From NCBI GenBank assembly GCA_014647935.1, contig BMQD01000023.1, positions 31,681 to 95,680 of the forward strand: a stretch of 64,000 nucleotides of DNA. The letters are read 5' to 3'. Under the pieces are notes generated by a model. It was not told the origin of the DNA. It saw only the letters and a list, made by a program, of their open reading frames with translations, and did not search any database. How positions within the stretch are numbered: the stretch's first letter is position 1; the number at the start of each line of letters is the position of its first letter. The translations under genes were made by a program, and so were the position numbers. Below are positions 8,587-16,471 of this stretch, one piece after another. The stretch is from Planomonospora parontospora (lineage in GTDB: Bacteria; Actinomycetota; Actinomycetes; Streptosporangiales; Streptosporangiaceae).

Positions 8587-9490
8587 GCTGGCCTGCCTTC
8601 TGGAGACGGTGAGCGCGCAGCGCCGCGTAGACGGCCTGCAGGGACGTGACGGCGGCCTGCCGGGTCAGGCGCCTCTGGTGGCGGGACCGGGCCTTGTCGA
8701 GGTAGTCGCGGGTGACGTCGAGCCGTTCGGCGGCCTGCTCGACCGTCAGCCCCTGCGTGGTCATCAGCCAGTCGGAGTCCTCGGCCAAGGCCTGGTCCCG
8801 GGAGACGCGCGCCCCGGGATCCGGGCGGGCGTTCGGGTCGTCGATCGTGTCGTCGTCCCACGACATGCCGGTGACATAGCCTCGGCGGGCAGCGAGAGCT
8901 TTCGTCCTGTTCACCGATCTCAGGTCGGCTGCCGTTCGGGCCGGAGCTGGCACGTCCCACAGATCGTCGTAGACGTCGCGGACCGCGCGGGCGAGCCGCG
9001 CCAGGACGGTCCGGCGGCGGATCATCCGGCTCAGCGCCTCTCCGCTGCTGCCGATCTGGGCTGCGATCCGTGTCATCGACCAGCCTTGCCGCATTAGGGC
9101 GTGGACCCGGCGGCGGGTGCCGGTCGCGTCGACCGGCACCCGCCCGGGGAGCTGGTCGAGGGTTGGCCAGAACCCGAGCAGCTTGTCCGCCGTCGACTTC
9201 AAGACGGTTCGCGCGGCCGGTTTACCCTCGCTCGGCTTGCCGTACAGGATGTTCTGCATGGTCCCGACGCCGACTCCGGTCATCGAGGCGATCGCTTCGA
9301 GACCGAGCTGGGCTTCCTCCTGTAGGAGCCGCAGGTGCGCGCGGACCGGTTCAGCGTCGATCCCCGGTCGCGGCTGCCACTGCCCGTAGGCGATGAGCTG
9401 TTTACGGTACCGGCCGTAGATCGTCTTGGAGGGAATGACGGGACGCGAGTCACGCAGGTCAGCGGCGGTCTTGCCGTAAGCGACGGTCAT
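8399..9490 (-). CDS. Helix-turn-helix regulator, 363 aa as read (C-terminus doubtful)
   Basis: HTH elements are visible at about 60-85 (LEAIASMTGVGVGTMQNILY), about 130-160 (WSMTRIAAQIGSSGEALSRM) and about 240-270 (LTVEQAAERLDVTRDYLDK). Multiple HTHs are seen in actinophage regulators and sigma-like proteins. The listed frame runs 188 bp into whiB, which is unusual. The neighbouring frame stops at 8583 in an ATGA overlap with whiB, the pattern used all along this operon. The true C-terminus is therefore probably near 8583, by frameshift or sequence error. ATG 9490 overlaps the previous stop. Confidence 0.7.
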   Translation of the reverse strand: MTVAYGKTAADLRDSRPVIPSKTIYGRYRKQLIAYGQWQPRPGIDAEPVRAHLRLLQEEAQLGLEAIASMTGVGVGTMQNILYGKPSEGKPAARTVLKSTADKLLGFWPTLDQLPGRVPVDATGTRRRVHALMRQGWSMTRIAAQIGSSGEALSRMIRRRTVLARLARAVRDVYDDLWDVPAPARTAADLRSVNRTKALAARRGYVTGMSWDDDTIDDPNARPDPGARVSRDQALAEDSDWLMTTQGLTVEQAAERLDVTRDYLDKARSRHQRRLTRQAAVTSLQAVYAALRAHRLQKAGQHEPAADVLPRLEARTVAALARRRRMRRPRPRDERPAARESDLQGLPGVHRVPRLGRPVRRPR

Positions 9491-9831
9491 CCGGCGCCTC
9501 CGGTTCCCCGGCCGCCGAACCCGCCCCGCGAGATGACCGTCCCCGACCGGGTGGTGATCGTGACGTTGCCCGGTCGAACGGTCGTGCCGCTGTGGACCCG
9601 GCCGCCGGCCGAACTTCCGCCGTAGTAGTGGCTGTAGCCGTGGTGGGATCCGCCTTCGCAGTACCGGTCATCGACCACGCGGTAGGAGCCGTCCGGCGCG
9701 CGGGAGGCCGTTTCGACGCAGTCGGACACGACGGTCTCCTCGACGGTGCAGGCCGCGAGGACGAGCGCGGACAGGGTGGCCAGGCCGGTCACTTGGATGA
9801 CGCTGGACGATTTACGAGTGCGGTTCCGCAT
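9487..9831 (-). CDS. Small lipoprotein
   Basis: 114 aa. Basic start MRNRTRKSS, a hydrophobic segment, then the lipobox LVLAAC gives a type II signal peptide. The mature part is Gly/Ser/His-rich (HHGYSHYYGG) with two more cysteines, and ends in a Gly-rich tail. It would sit on the outer face of the host membrane, like superinfection-exclusion or surface-altering prophage lipoproteins; this role is inferred. ATG 9831 has AAAGGA at 8 bp and was preferred over the upstream start at 9867. Its first codons contain a dispersed palindrome. Confidence 0.75.
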   Translation of the reverse strand: MRNRTRKSSSVIQVTGLATLSALVLAACTVEETVVSDCVETASRAPDGSYRVVDDRYCEGGSHHGYSHYYGGSSAGGRVHSGTTVRPGNVTITTRSGTVISRGGFGGRGTGGAG

Positions 9832-9943
9832 TCGCTGGTCCTTTCTGGCGGGGGGAGGGGGTGTCATTGCTGGTGGCTCCGGGAGGTCGGGGCGGGCGGG
9901 TCGAGGTCGAACAGGGGCGCCTGGTCGTCCGCCGGGGCGGCAT
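9812..9943 (-). CDS. Possible 43-aa basic peptide
   Basis: ATG 9943 is preceded by GAGGAG at ideal spacing. The Arg/Pro/Thr-rich product ends in a TAA next to a dispersed palindrome, and overlaps the lipoprotein start by 20 bp. Low-complexity composition makes it uncertain; it may only couple translation. Confidence 0.35.
   Translation of the reverse strand: MPPRRTTRRPCSTSTRPPRPPGATSNDTPSPRQKGPANAEPHS
9816..9833. repeat. Dispersed palindrome copy 4
   Basis: GAGTGC-N6-GCATTC, one mismatch. It covers the start codon of the lipoprotein gene, where binding would directly block expression. Confidence 0.7.
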
Positions 9944-9968
9944 CGTGTGCTCCTCGGTGTCGGTACGG

Positions 9969-10002
9969 GCCGGGCCGGGGAAGGGGTCCCCCCCGGCCCG
10001 GC
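9969..10002. terminator. Intercistronic GC hairpin
   Basis: Perfect 12-bp arms (GCCGGGCCGGGG / CCCCGGCCCGGC) sit 11 bp after the stop of the gene at 10014. Confidence 0.55.
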
Positions 10003-10013
10003 TGATCGGTGCG

Positions 10014-10349
10014 TTACGCGACTCGGGCGGCCCGCTCACGGGCCTTGATCTCCTGCTCGTAGCTCCAGATCGTGCGCAGGCTCACGCCGAGCTGTGCCGC
10101 GGCTTCCGCCTGCGTCGCGCAGTCATCCCGGATCTGCAGGTACCGCTGCAGCCGCATCTCCTTGGCGCGGCGCAGACCTTCGGTGCGGGCCTGCTTGCCC
10201 TTCTCCGGGTTCCGCGGCGGCGGCCCACTCTTGGGTTTGCCCGCGCGCAGCCACCGGCTGTAGCAGGCCTCGGTCAGCTCGAACGCGCCCGACGACGAGC
10301 CGGGAACGCCGCAGCACCAGCAGACGATGAGCGTGCCTCGGGCTGTCAC
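10014..10349 (-). CDS. HTH protein with N-terminal Cys motif, 111 aa
   Basis: GTG 10349 follows GGGGGAGCG. The N-terminus has CWCCG; the C-terminus is a clear helix-turn-helix (ATQAEAAAQLGVSLRTIWSY) after a basic helix. This resembles small phage HTH proteins of the terminase-small/regulator type. With no terminase nearby, a regulator is more likely. GTGA coupling to the next gene. Confidence 0.65.
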   Translation of the reverse strand: MTARGTLIVCWCCGVPGSSSGAFELTEACYSRWLRAGKPKSGPPPRNPEKGKQARTEGLRRAKEMRLQRYLQIRDDCATQAEAAAQLGVSLRTIWSYEQEIKARERAARVA

Positions 10350-10540
10350 CGCTCCCCCTCTCGGCTGGAGTCCTGGGCGGGCGCGCCCGGGTCGAGGAGA
10401 GCGAAGTAGCCGGGCGCGATGAACGCGGCCGTCCCGAACACCAGCAGCACGATCCCGGTGACCGGGTACTGGGCGTAGGCGAACCACGAGACGGCGCACA
10501 CGAACACGGTCATCACGACGAACGCCAGCAGCCGGATCAC
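10346..10540 (-). CDS. Small membrane protein, 64 aa
   Basis: GTG 10540 after GGAGGT. Two hydrophobic segments (LLAFVVMTVFVCAVSWFAY and VTGIVLLVFGTAAFI) predict a two-helix membrane protein with an acidic tail. It overlaps neighbours at both ends by 4 bp. Confidence 0.65.
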   Translation of the reverse strand: MIRLLAFVVMTVFVCAVSWFAYAQYPVTGIVLLVFGTAAFIAPGYFALLDPGAPAQDSSREGER

Positions 10541-11019
10541 CGCTGCACCTCCGCGACCCGCCAGACGCGGATCACGCACCCGGGCTCGGGCAGCGCGTCC
10601 GGGTCGTCGTCCCCGGCGTACAGCTTGCGCGGGTTCCGGTAGGCGATCACGCGGGCGTCGTCGGCCCACACCACCTTCGTCAGGGCGTCCTCGGTCGACC
10701 GGACCAGCTTCGACAGGTCCGGGTACGTCGTGTGGTGCGCCCGCTTCACGGTCACGCCCCTCGGCAGGGAGAAGCAGAACTCCACGATCAGCGGCTCATC
10801 CAGGACCGTCCAGCCGGGCTTCACCGAGACCGCGGTCTTGGCCGCACGCCGTACCACGTCCCGCCACGGCTTGACCTTGTCGGAGGACTCCTGCATGGCG
10901 ACGCGGCCAGTGAAGACCCGGGCGGGCCCGCGGCCCTTGTAGATCGGGCGGGCCTTCTTGCTGCCCTGCGGGGCGGGCACTCCGAACGCGGTGATCATGA
11001 GGACGGGTTCAGGCATCAT
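10537..11019 (-). CDS. rusA-like: RusA-like Holliday junction resolvase
   Basis: 160 aa. The N-terminal AFGVPAPQGSKKARP and the acidic catalytic region PDLSKLVRSTEDALT followed by VWADDARV match the RusA endodeoxyribonuclease family, whose aspartates coordinate Mg2+. RusA cleaves four-way junctions. Together with RecT (13475) and the YqaJ-type exonuclease (15108) it completes a phage recombination set. Start at 11019 or 11016 (ATGATG after GGAAGCGAA), overlapping the upstream stop. Confidence 0.85.
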   Translation of the reverse strand: MMPEPVLMITAFGVPAPQGSKKARPIYKGRGPARVFTGRVAMQESSDKVKPWRDVVRRAAKTAVSVKPGWTVLDEPLIVEFCFSLPRGVTVKRAHHTTYPDLSKLVRSTEDALTKVVWADDARVIAYRNPRKLYAGDDDPDALPEPGCVIRVWRVAEVQR

Positions 11020-11227
11020 TTCGCTTCCAGTGCGGGGGCTCGATCACGAGCCCGTCGAGGTCGGGGTTGAAGGTGGGGTCGGCCAGCTCGGCGAGCGCGA
11101 CCCGGCGCCGGGCGCGGGTCACATGCAGCCAGGTGTCGGCGAGGACCAGGCCCACGATGAGCGCGATGACCGCGCCGATCAGAGCCAGGAATCCGAGCGG
11201 GACGAGCAGCCACAGCGGGATGGTCAC
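11009..11227 (-). CDS. Small membrane protein, 72 aa
   Basis: GTG start in a GTGA overlap with the upstream gene. One long hydrophobic N-terminal span (LWLLVPLGFLALIGAVIALI) is followed by a basic stretch and a short cytoplasmic tail. Confidence 0.6.
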   Translation of the reverse strand: MTIPLWLLVPLGFLALIGAVIALIVGLVLADTWLHVTRARRRVALAELADPTFNPDLDGLVIEPPHWKRNDA

Positions 11228-11334
11228 CGGCGGCCTCCAAGGAGGTGAGCGAGGCCGGCCACGGCCGCGACCACGAGGGCCACGGCCGCAGCAACGGCGT
11301 ACGGAGCGAAGAAGAGGAGCAGGACGTACGTCAC
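11224..11334 (-). CDS. Tiny membrane peptide, 36 aa
   Basis: Not an obvious gene by length, but it fits the operon exactly. GTG 11334 overlaps the upstream stop and its own TGA overlaps the next GTG, both GTGA. The product is one hydrophobic helix (LLLFFAPYAVAAAVALVVAA) with a basic end. Confidence 0.55.
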   Translation of the reverse strand: MTYVLLLFFAPYAVAAAVALVVAAVAGLAHLLGGRR

Positions 11335-11609
11335 GCGCCGGGCCCCGCAGCGAGGTCGTCCAGGCGGGTCTGCAGGGCGTGCTTCTCCTCGGTGACGGTC
11401 AGGAGATCCGTCTTGAGGCGGCCGGCCTCGAGCGCGAGCGCGATGGCTCGCTCTTTGAGCTGGTCGGCCTCGGACTCGGCGCGGTGCCGGGCGTACCGCT
11501 CAGCGGACAGCCGGGTCCGGTCGACGTGCTGGCCCCTCACGTACATCCACCAGCAGCCCGCGTTCATCAGGCCGATGGTCAGCACCGCCAGAAGCACGAG
11601 GAGAGTCAT
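11331..11609 (-). CDS. Membrane-anchored coiled-coil protein, 92 aa
   Basis: An N-terminal transmembrane helix (LLVLLAVLTIGLMNAGCWW) precedes a charged coiled coil (about 35-85). The layout resembles Rz-type spanins or small anchored phage proteins, but it lies far from the lysis genes. ATG 11609 overlaps the upstream stop (TGATG). Confidence 0.6.
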   Translation of the reverse strand: MTLLVLLAVLTIGLMNAGCWWMYVRGQHVDRTRLSAERYARHRAESEADQLKERAIALALEAGRLKTDLLTVTEEKHALQTRLDDLAAGPGA

Positions 11610-11779
11610 CACCGGCGGCCGCCCTTGTGCAGAGTCCGGAGCCCGATGAGGTTCAGGACCAGGAACGTCACGCCAATGCCGATGGAGTCCCCGCCGGTGC
11701 CCATCGTGACCTGCTCGTGGATGCCGAGCACGGCCAGCGCGAGCGAGCAGAGCGCCGCGAAGCCCACGACCCACTTCAT
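11609..11779 (-). CDS. Small two-helix membrane protein, 56 aa
   Basis: Starts MKWVVGFAALCSLALAVLG, then a second hydrophobic stretch and a basic end KGGRR. ATG 11779 lies in an ATGA overlap with the upstream stop, and the gene ends in TGATG coupled to the next. The exact fit between neighbours is the main support. Confidence 0.6.
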   Translation of the reverse strand: MKWVVGFAALCSLALAVLGIHEQVTMGTGGDSIGIGVTFLVLNLIGLRTLHKGGRR

Positions 11780-12039
11780 GCCTGGCCCCCGATCCCGGTG
11801 GGCCGCCCCAGGCGGCCCTCGTTCATCCGGTCGGTGACGAGCTGCCGCACGAGGTCGTCCGGCAGGGTGACGCCGTGCGGGCGCAGGACCTCGGCCAGGT
11901 CCTCGACCGTGTCGAGTTCGCCCGTGCTGGTGCCGTACCAGAACATGGGCAGACCCATCGCGTAGAACGTCGACGTCGGCCGGTCCCAGCCGACCAGGAC
12001 GGTACGGCCGTCCGGAGTGGTGATGGTGTGGCGGCTCAC
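11776..12039 (-). CDS. Hypothetical protein, 87 aa
   Basis: GTG 12039 preceded by GGGAGA. It begins like a beta-rich module (HTITTPDGRTVLVGWDRPTS) and ends in a helical segment. The gene at 12703 has the same beta-module pattern, so the two may be paralogues. Confidence 0.6.
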   Translation of the reverse strand: MSRHTITTPDGRTVLVGWDRPTSTFYAMGLPMFWYGTSTGELDTVEDLAEVLRPHGVTLPDDLVRQLVTDRMNEGRLGRPTGIGGQA

Positions 12040-12341
12040 TGGCCGTCTCCCTTCGAGCTGATGGAGGTGGTGGGGCGCTTGACGTCGAAGAACCGGACCT
12101 TGCCCTCGGCGTCCATGACGGCCAGGTCGTGGCTGGCCCAGTGGTTGATCCACGCGATGGTCTGCGCGGTCTCCAGCAGGTCTAGGGCGGTCTGTAGGGG
12201 CCAGTCCGCGCCGAGCATCCCGGCGAAGCAGTGGATGATCTTTTCGCCGTACCGCTCGGACTCCTCGTCGGTGATCTCGAACGCGGTGGCGGTCAGCACC
12301 TCGACGGCTTCGTCGGCGGTGATGAGGGTCGGGTCAGCCAC
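12036..12341 (-). CDS. Hypothetical protein, 101 aa
   Basis: Acidic helical N-terminus (ADEAVEVLTATAFEITDEES) and a Trp-rich middle (WINHWASHDLAVMD). The frame is well bounded by overlaps. No family recognised. Confidence 0.6.
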   Translation of the reverse strand: MADPTLITADEAVEVLTATAFEITDEESERYGEKIIHCFAGMLGADWPLQTALDLLETAQTIAWINHWASHDLAVMDAEGKVRFFDVKRPTTSISSKGDGQ

Positions 12342-12585
12342 GGTCGTTCTCCTTCGGGCAGGTGTGCGCGGCCACGACCGCGTTGAGGTCAGCGAGTCCT
12401 TCGCGTGCCTCCACGAGGCACAGGTAGGTGTGGCAGGTCGAGCAGCGCAGCGCCGGGTAGCCGTCGGGGCCGTCGATGTAGGCGGTGTTGCTGCGGGACT
12501 GCCACCAGGCGCGCAGGTCTTCGGGCGCGATACCGGTCTGCAGGGCCTTCCTGGCGCGCTCGGCCAGGAACAGCGCGTCGTTCAA
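12334..12585 (-). CDS. Small zinc-ribbon-like protein, 83 aa
   Basis: TTG start overlapping the upstream stop (TTGA). The C-terminal half carries RCSTCHTYLC and HTCPKEN, a four-cysteine zinc site. Confidence 0.6.
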   Translation of the reverse strand: MNDALFLAERARKALQTGIAPEDLRAWWQSRSNTAYIDGPDGYPALRCSTCHTYLCLVEAREGLADLNAVVAAHTCPKENDRG

Positions 12586-12674
12586 CGCGTCGCCGTTGGC
12601 GATAGGCTGTGCGCGTCGCTGAGGAGGTACCTCAGCAGCCGGTTGATGGCGTTGGCTTCGCTGATGGTTGCCAT
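12582..12674 (-). CDS. Tiny protein, 30 aa
   Basis: ATG 12674 has GGAG at 8 bp and the stop overlaps the next start. The sequence has a helical core (AINRLLRYLLSDA). Probably a real but very small early gene. Confidence 0.45.
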   Translation of the reverse strand: MATISEANAINRLLRYLLSDAHSLSPTATR

Positions 12675-12702
12675 GGGTTTCTCCGTTTCGGGTGGAGGGT
12701 TT

Positions 12703-12948
12703 TCAGAATGCGGAGCCGCATTCGTTCTGGATGGCGATGAGGCGGTCGGCGACGTCGCCGGGGATGCAGACCCGGTGACCGAGCAGGACGGCGCGCAGCG
12801 CCGCGATCGTCGGCAGTTCCTTCGCGGTGGTGCCTTCCTGCCACAGCACCTGCCCGTTGAGGGTCGCGCGGACGGTGAAGGTCTCCAGGGCGGAGGACCA
12901 GGCGAGCAGGACGGTGCCGCCGCCCGGCAGGTCAACGGACTCGGTCAT
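12703..12948 (-). CDS. Hypothetical protein, 81 aa
   Basis: Begins MTESVDLPGGGTVLLAWSSA, a beta-rich module like that in the gene at 11776. The last six codons (ECGSAF and stop) consist of a dispersed palindrome, so the repeat appears to have become part of the coding end. Confidence 0.6.
   Translation of the reverse strand: MTESVDLPGGGTVLLAWSSALETFTVRATLNGQVLWQEGTTAKELPTIAALRAVLLGHRVCIPGDVADRLIAIQNECGSAF
12706..12723. repeat. Dispersed palindrome copy 5 (gene end)
   Basis: GAATGC-N6-GCATTC, perfect. It supplies the last codons of the gene at 12703, directly before the TGA. Confidence 0.8.
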
Positions 12949-13418
12949 GGCTGCGTCACCTGCTCAGGCCGCGCCGGGGCCGGAGCGGAGGGGACGAGGG
13001 GCTTGGCCCAGAAACTCGTGTCGATCTCCCCCTCAGGGGTGGCCGCCTGCTCGGCCGGCGGCTGACTGGTCAGGATGGGCGTGCGCGGGGCCTCCTCGGC
13101 GTAGCACGGCCCGTCCGTACGGTGGCGGTAGCCGGTCAGGTGCGGCATGCCGCAGACGCAGCGGGCCGCGGCGTTCTCCCGGGCCTTGGTCTCCTCGATG
13201 AGGCGGCCGCCCTGCTGGCCGACGTCGACGCGGAAGGCGTGGGCCAGGTCGGTGAGCCGGTCACCGAGCGCGGCGGCTTCCTGCAGCGCGGTCATGTCCT
13301 GCTTCGGGACGGCGATCCGGAACTCGCCGATCTCCAGGACGATCTCATGCTCGGTGGCGTACTGGCGGATGTCCTCCGGGCGGAGGGGGGTGCTGACGAC
13401 GTAGATGGGGTGGATCAT
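12945..13418 (-). CDS. Hypothetical protein, 157 aa
   Basis: N-terminal MIHPIYVVSTPLRPEDIRQY, a helical middle, a Cys/His patch (RCVCGMPHLTGYRHR) and a Pro/Ala-rich tail. It lies directly downstream of recT, across a hairpin. Function unknown. Confidence 0.6.
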   Translation of the reverse strand: MIHPIYVVSTPLRPEDIRQYATEHEIVLEIGEFRIAVPKQDMTALQEAAALGDRLTDLAHAFRVDVGQQGGRLIEETKARENAAARCVCGMPHLTGYRHRTDGPCYAEEAPRTPILTSQPPAEQAATPEGEIDTSFWAKPLVPSAPAPARPEQVTQP

Positions 13419-13440
13419 GCTGCTCCTTGAGAGGTGGGGG

Positions 13441-13467
13441 TCCGGCCCGCCGGGGCGGCGGGCCGGA
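13441..13467. terminator. Hairpin after recT
   Basis: Perfect 11-bp arms TCCGGCCCGCC / GGCGGGCCGGA. No T-run, so probably attenuating or stabilising. Confidence 0.55.
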
Positions 13468-13474
13468 TCAGGGG

Positions 13475-15118
13475 TTACGCGGTGGCGGTGCCGCCGGTCT
13501 GGGCGGCGTCTCGGTTGGCCTTCTCGGCGGCGTCGACCGCGGCGTTCCAGGCGGTGACCTTGCCCTGGGTCTCGGTCAGCAGGGCGGCCAGGTCCGCGAG
13601 CTCGTTCACGGTCAGGTCCGCCGGGGTGGCGACGACCCGCCCGAGGATCGCGGACACGTCGCGGAGCTGGTCGTCGGCGTCGGTGATGCCGAGCCCTGCG
13701 AACAGCCGTCCGATGGTGTTGGTCAGCTCGGCTCGCCGGTGGGCGAGTCCGACCTTCGCGTCGGTCAGGATCGCGATGGCCTGCTCGGTCTGCTCAGCGG
13801 TCAGGTCCTTGGTGCTGGTGACCCGGGCGCCGATGGTGCGTTCCAGCCAGGCGAACCGCTCGGTGTCGTTGAGGGCCTTGGAGCCCTTGCCGGTGTGGTG
13901 GGTGACGCCGCAGTCGGTGAACAGGATGTTCAACTCACGGAGCCGGTCGTCCGTGGCGGGTTCAGCGGTCGGTTGGCTCTGCTGCGCGGTCGGCGCGGCC
14001 TCGGCCGCCGGCGGCTGCTCGGCGGCCGGGCTGGGCTCCGGAGCGGGATCTGCCTCCTGGGGAGGCTGCTGCTCATCGAGGTGCAGGCGCTGGTCGATGG
14101 CTTTCTGCGCCGTGGTGATCTCCTCCCGGGTGAGCTGGCCCGGGTTGCTGATGGGCCGTCCCACGGCCGTGCTCAGGTAGGTGAGCATCGCCGGGCCGGT
14201 GACGCCGTTGGCGATGAGCGTCTCGCCGAGCTTCACCAGGAGGTCCTGGTCTGTCGGCTCGCCGGGGGGCTCCGGCCGGGTCAGGAGGGTGATGATCGAG
14301 CGCGGCTGCTCCTGCGGCTCGTCGGCGCCCTCCTCGGCCTGGTCGCCGGGGTGGACGGTCACCTGGAGGATGTCGGCGTTCGGGTCGTCGTCGGTGCGGG
14401 TGCCTTCGTCGGCGTAGGTCGCGGCGACCAGCTGCACGTTCTGCGGCACCAGCTTGATGAGACGGGCGCGGATCATGGTCTTCTTGCCCTGCTCGTCGAA
14501 CTCGGGCGAGTGTTCGCCGTTCGACCACCAGGGGCCGCCGCTGCGGGTCATGGCGTACTTGGCGCGGTGCCGGACCATCTGGGTGTGGGTCATCGGTTCG
14601 GTGATGAACGTCTCGCCCCGGAACTTGGCCATGGCGAAGTAGCTGATGGTGTGGCGCTTGTCCCGGTCCTCGCTCACCGGCCGGTACTTGATGTTCCACT
14701 GGCCGTCGAACCAGGTGTCGAACTCGTCGCCGACCTTGACGACGTGGGCGGCCATCATGGTCGTGTCGGGGTCGCGGTAGCCGATGTCGAGGAAGCCCTT
14801 GTAGCCGACGATCAGCGTGGCGTCCAGCCGGTAGTCGGCCTTCTTGTTCTTCATCGGCAGCAGCCAGGCGTGGCCGAGCGCGGGGATGTGCGGGCGGATG
14901 TTGAGCTGCGCGCACGTCACCAGGCCGCCGATGACGCTGGGCGCGTAGCAGTCGCCCAGCTCCGGGGACTGCGCCAGGGCGTTGCGGGCGTCCTGCAGAA
15001 ACCGCTCGACGCGGACGCCGGGCGGCAGAGCCTCCCGGAAGACCCGCTCGTAGCTGCCGATCGTCTCGTCCAGCGCGGCCAGGCCCTTACGTTGCTGCGG
15101 CGACAGTTCACTGCCCAT
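13475..15118 (-). CDS. recT: RecT-family single-strand annealing protein with long C-terminal extension
   Basis: 547 aa. Residues about 10-270 match RecT/Redbeta-type annealases: FLQDARNALAQSPELGDCYA and SVIGGLVTCAQLNI, then VGYKGFLDIGYR and the conserved HTQMVRHRAKYA region. Annealases pair single strands made by the partner exonuclease, here the YqaJ-type nuclease encoded immediately upstream with an 11-bp overlap. The C-terminal 270 residues are not part of the usual domain; they are Glu/Pro/Ala-rich with helical blocks and may recruit SSB or other replication proteins. Typical RecT proteins are about 270-320 aa, so the extension is notable. Confidence 0.9.
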   Translation of the reverse strand: MGSELSPQQRKGLAALDETIGSYERVFREALPPGVRVERFLQDARNALAQSPELGDCYAPSVIGGLVTCAQLNIRPHIPALGHAWLLPMKNKKADYRLDATLIVGYKGFLDIGYRDPDTTMMAAHVVKVGDEFDTWFDGQWNIKYRPVSEDRDKRHTISYFAMAKFRGETFITEPMTHTQMVRHRAKYAMTRSGGPWWSNGEHSPEFDEQGKKTMIRARLIKLVPQNVQLVAATYADEGTRTDDDPNADILQVTVHPGDQAEEGADEPQEQPRSIITLLTRPEPPGEPTDQDLLVKLGETLIANGVTGPAMLTYLSTAVGRPISNPGQLTREEITTAQKAIDQRLHLDEQQPPQEADPAPEPSPAAEQPPAAEAAPTAQQSQPTAEPATDDRLRELNILFTDCGVTHHTGKGSKALNDTERFAWLERTIGARVTSTKDLTAEQTEQAIAILTDAKVGLAHRRAELTNTIGRLFAGLGITDADDQLRDVSAILGRVVATPADLTVNELADLAALLTETQGKVTAWNAAVDAAEKANRDAAQTGGTATA

Positions 15119-16037
15119 CGGGGTCTCCTTCGGTAGCGGGAAGCGGAACGCGGTTCAGGTTGCGGGCCTGCTGCACGTGGGGGTGCGGGCCCTTGTTGGG
15201 GCGCCGGTCAGCGATGAGATAGCCGTCCAGGTAGGCCTGGTGGGCGTTGCCCATCTCGGCGGCGAGCGCGGCCTTGGCGGCGGTCAGCTCCTTGTCCGCC
15301 GCGGTACTCGCCAGGACGGCCTTGACGTAGCGGACGCCGGTCTTGGTAGAGACGGTGACCTTCGTGCCGTGCTCGATCTCGGGGTGCGCCTTGCGGACCG
15401 CCCGGTAGGTGGCGGGGTGGTGGTCCAGCGGCGGCGGGATGTCCCACACCATGGAGGTGCGGAACTCCTCGGCTTGGGCCACCATGCTGAGCGCGGCGGT
15501 CTCGTTGTACTCGACCACGTAGGTGGCGAAGTCCAGACCGGATCCGATCATCGCGACGTACCAGACCGGCAGCCCGAACAGGTGCATGTACCACTGGACC
15601 TGCACCCAGTAGGCGGGCGGGATCTCGTCGCTGCCCGGCTCTCCCCACTCGCTGCGGTGGCGGGCCGACTTGTACTCGGCACCCGCGACGAGCCGGCCGT
15701 CCCTGTAGCACAGCGCGTCGGGGTTGCCGAGCTTCCACCCGTCGGCGTAGGTGCCCGGGTGGTTGACGACGGTCAGCTCCGGGTGGACGTAGGCGAAGTA
15801 CGCGGCCAACGACGGCTCCAGGAACTTGCCGCGGAGGGCGTCGTCCCCGCCTTCGTCCCGGGCGATGTAGCCCTTCTTCTCCATCCACAGCGAGTACGGC
15901 GAGGTGTAGGACGACAGGCCGAGCATCGCGGCGATGTCGCTGCCGCCGAACCGCTCCCGTCGCGCTTCCGCCCATTCGGGAGAATCGTCCGGCCAGGTGC
16001 CGAGCAGGCGCGCGGTGCCGATGTCGAGGACGGTCAT
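15108..16037 (-). CDS. YqaJ-type viral recombinase (5'-3' exonuclease)
   Basis: 309 aa from ATG 16037 (GGGAGGAC upstream, overlapping the previous stop). Motifs of the lambda-exonuclease/YqaJ fold: RRERFGGSDIAAMLGLS near the N-terminus, FLEPSLAAYFA, then the catalytic NPDALCYRDG...EYKSAR (D...E-x-K). It would resect double-strand ends to give 3' single strands for RecT. The pair is a standard phage recombination module. Confidence 0.9.
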   Translation of the reverse strand: MTVLDIGTARLLGTWPDDSPEWAEARRERFGGSDIAAMLGLSSYTSPYSLWMEKKGYIARDEGGDDALRGKFLEPSLAAYFAYVHPELTVVNHPGTYADGWKLGNPDALCYRDGRLVAGAEYKSARHRSEWGEPGSDEIPPAYWVQVQWYMHLFGLPVWYVAMIGSGLDFATYVVEYNETAALSMVAQAEEFRTSMVWDIPPPLDHHPATYRAVRKAHPEIEHGTKVTVSTKTGVRYVKAVLASTAADKELTAAKAALAAEMGNAHQAYLDGYLIADRRPNKGPHPHVQQARNLNRVPLPATEGDPDGQ

Positions 16038-16471
16038 TCGGCGTCCTCCCACTTCAGCGGAACGATCATCCGGTCAGCGCGCCAGGAGGTCTTGCCGCTG
16101 ATCCCTCCCGGCATGGCGTAGATAACGATCACGGAGTCCTCGTGGCGCTGGAGGACGTCGCACAACTTGATCGGCCAGTTGCCGTTGTAGCCCGGCACCA
16201 GGGCGAGCAGCCGACGCGGTAGACGGCCCACGAGCGACCCCACCGGGACTTCCTGACCCAGCGACAGCGTGGCCGCCGTGGTGGGCGCGTCCGGGCCCGG
16301 CGGGTCCGGCAGCAGCGCGAGCACCGAGCGCAGGGCATGCGACAGCTCCCCGAGCCGGAACGCGGCCTCGCCGCCGCTGTAGTCGCCTGGGGCGCGGCTG
16401 TCGAACTCCTCCAGGGTGGCGTGCGCCACCGCGACGACGCGTTCGGCGGTCGCGGCGTTCAGCGGGATCAT
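16034..16471 (-). CDS. Hypothetical protein, 145 aa
   Basis: The frame is open upstream, but ATG 16471 (MIPLNAATAERVV) overlaps the previous stop and is the likely start. Helical N-terminal half, beta-rich C-terminal half (DSVIVIYAMPGG, DRMIVPLKW). No family recognised. Confidence 0.6.
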   Translation of the reverse strand: MIPLNAATAERVVAVAHATLEEFDSRAPGDYSGGEAAFRLGELSHALRSVLALLPDPPGPDAPTTAATLSLGQEVPVGSLVGRLPRRLLALVPGYNGNWPIKLCDVLQRHEDSVIVIYAMPGGISGKTSWRADRMIVPLKWEDAE

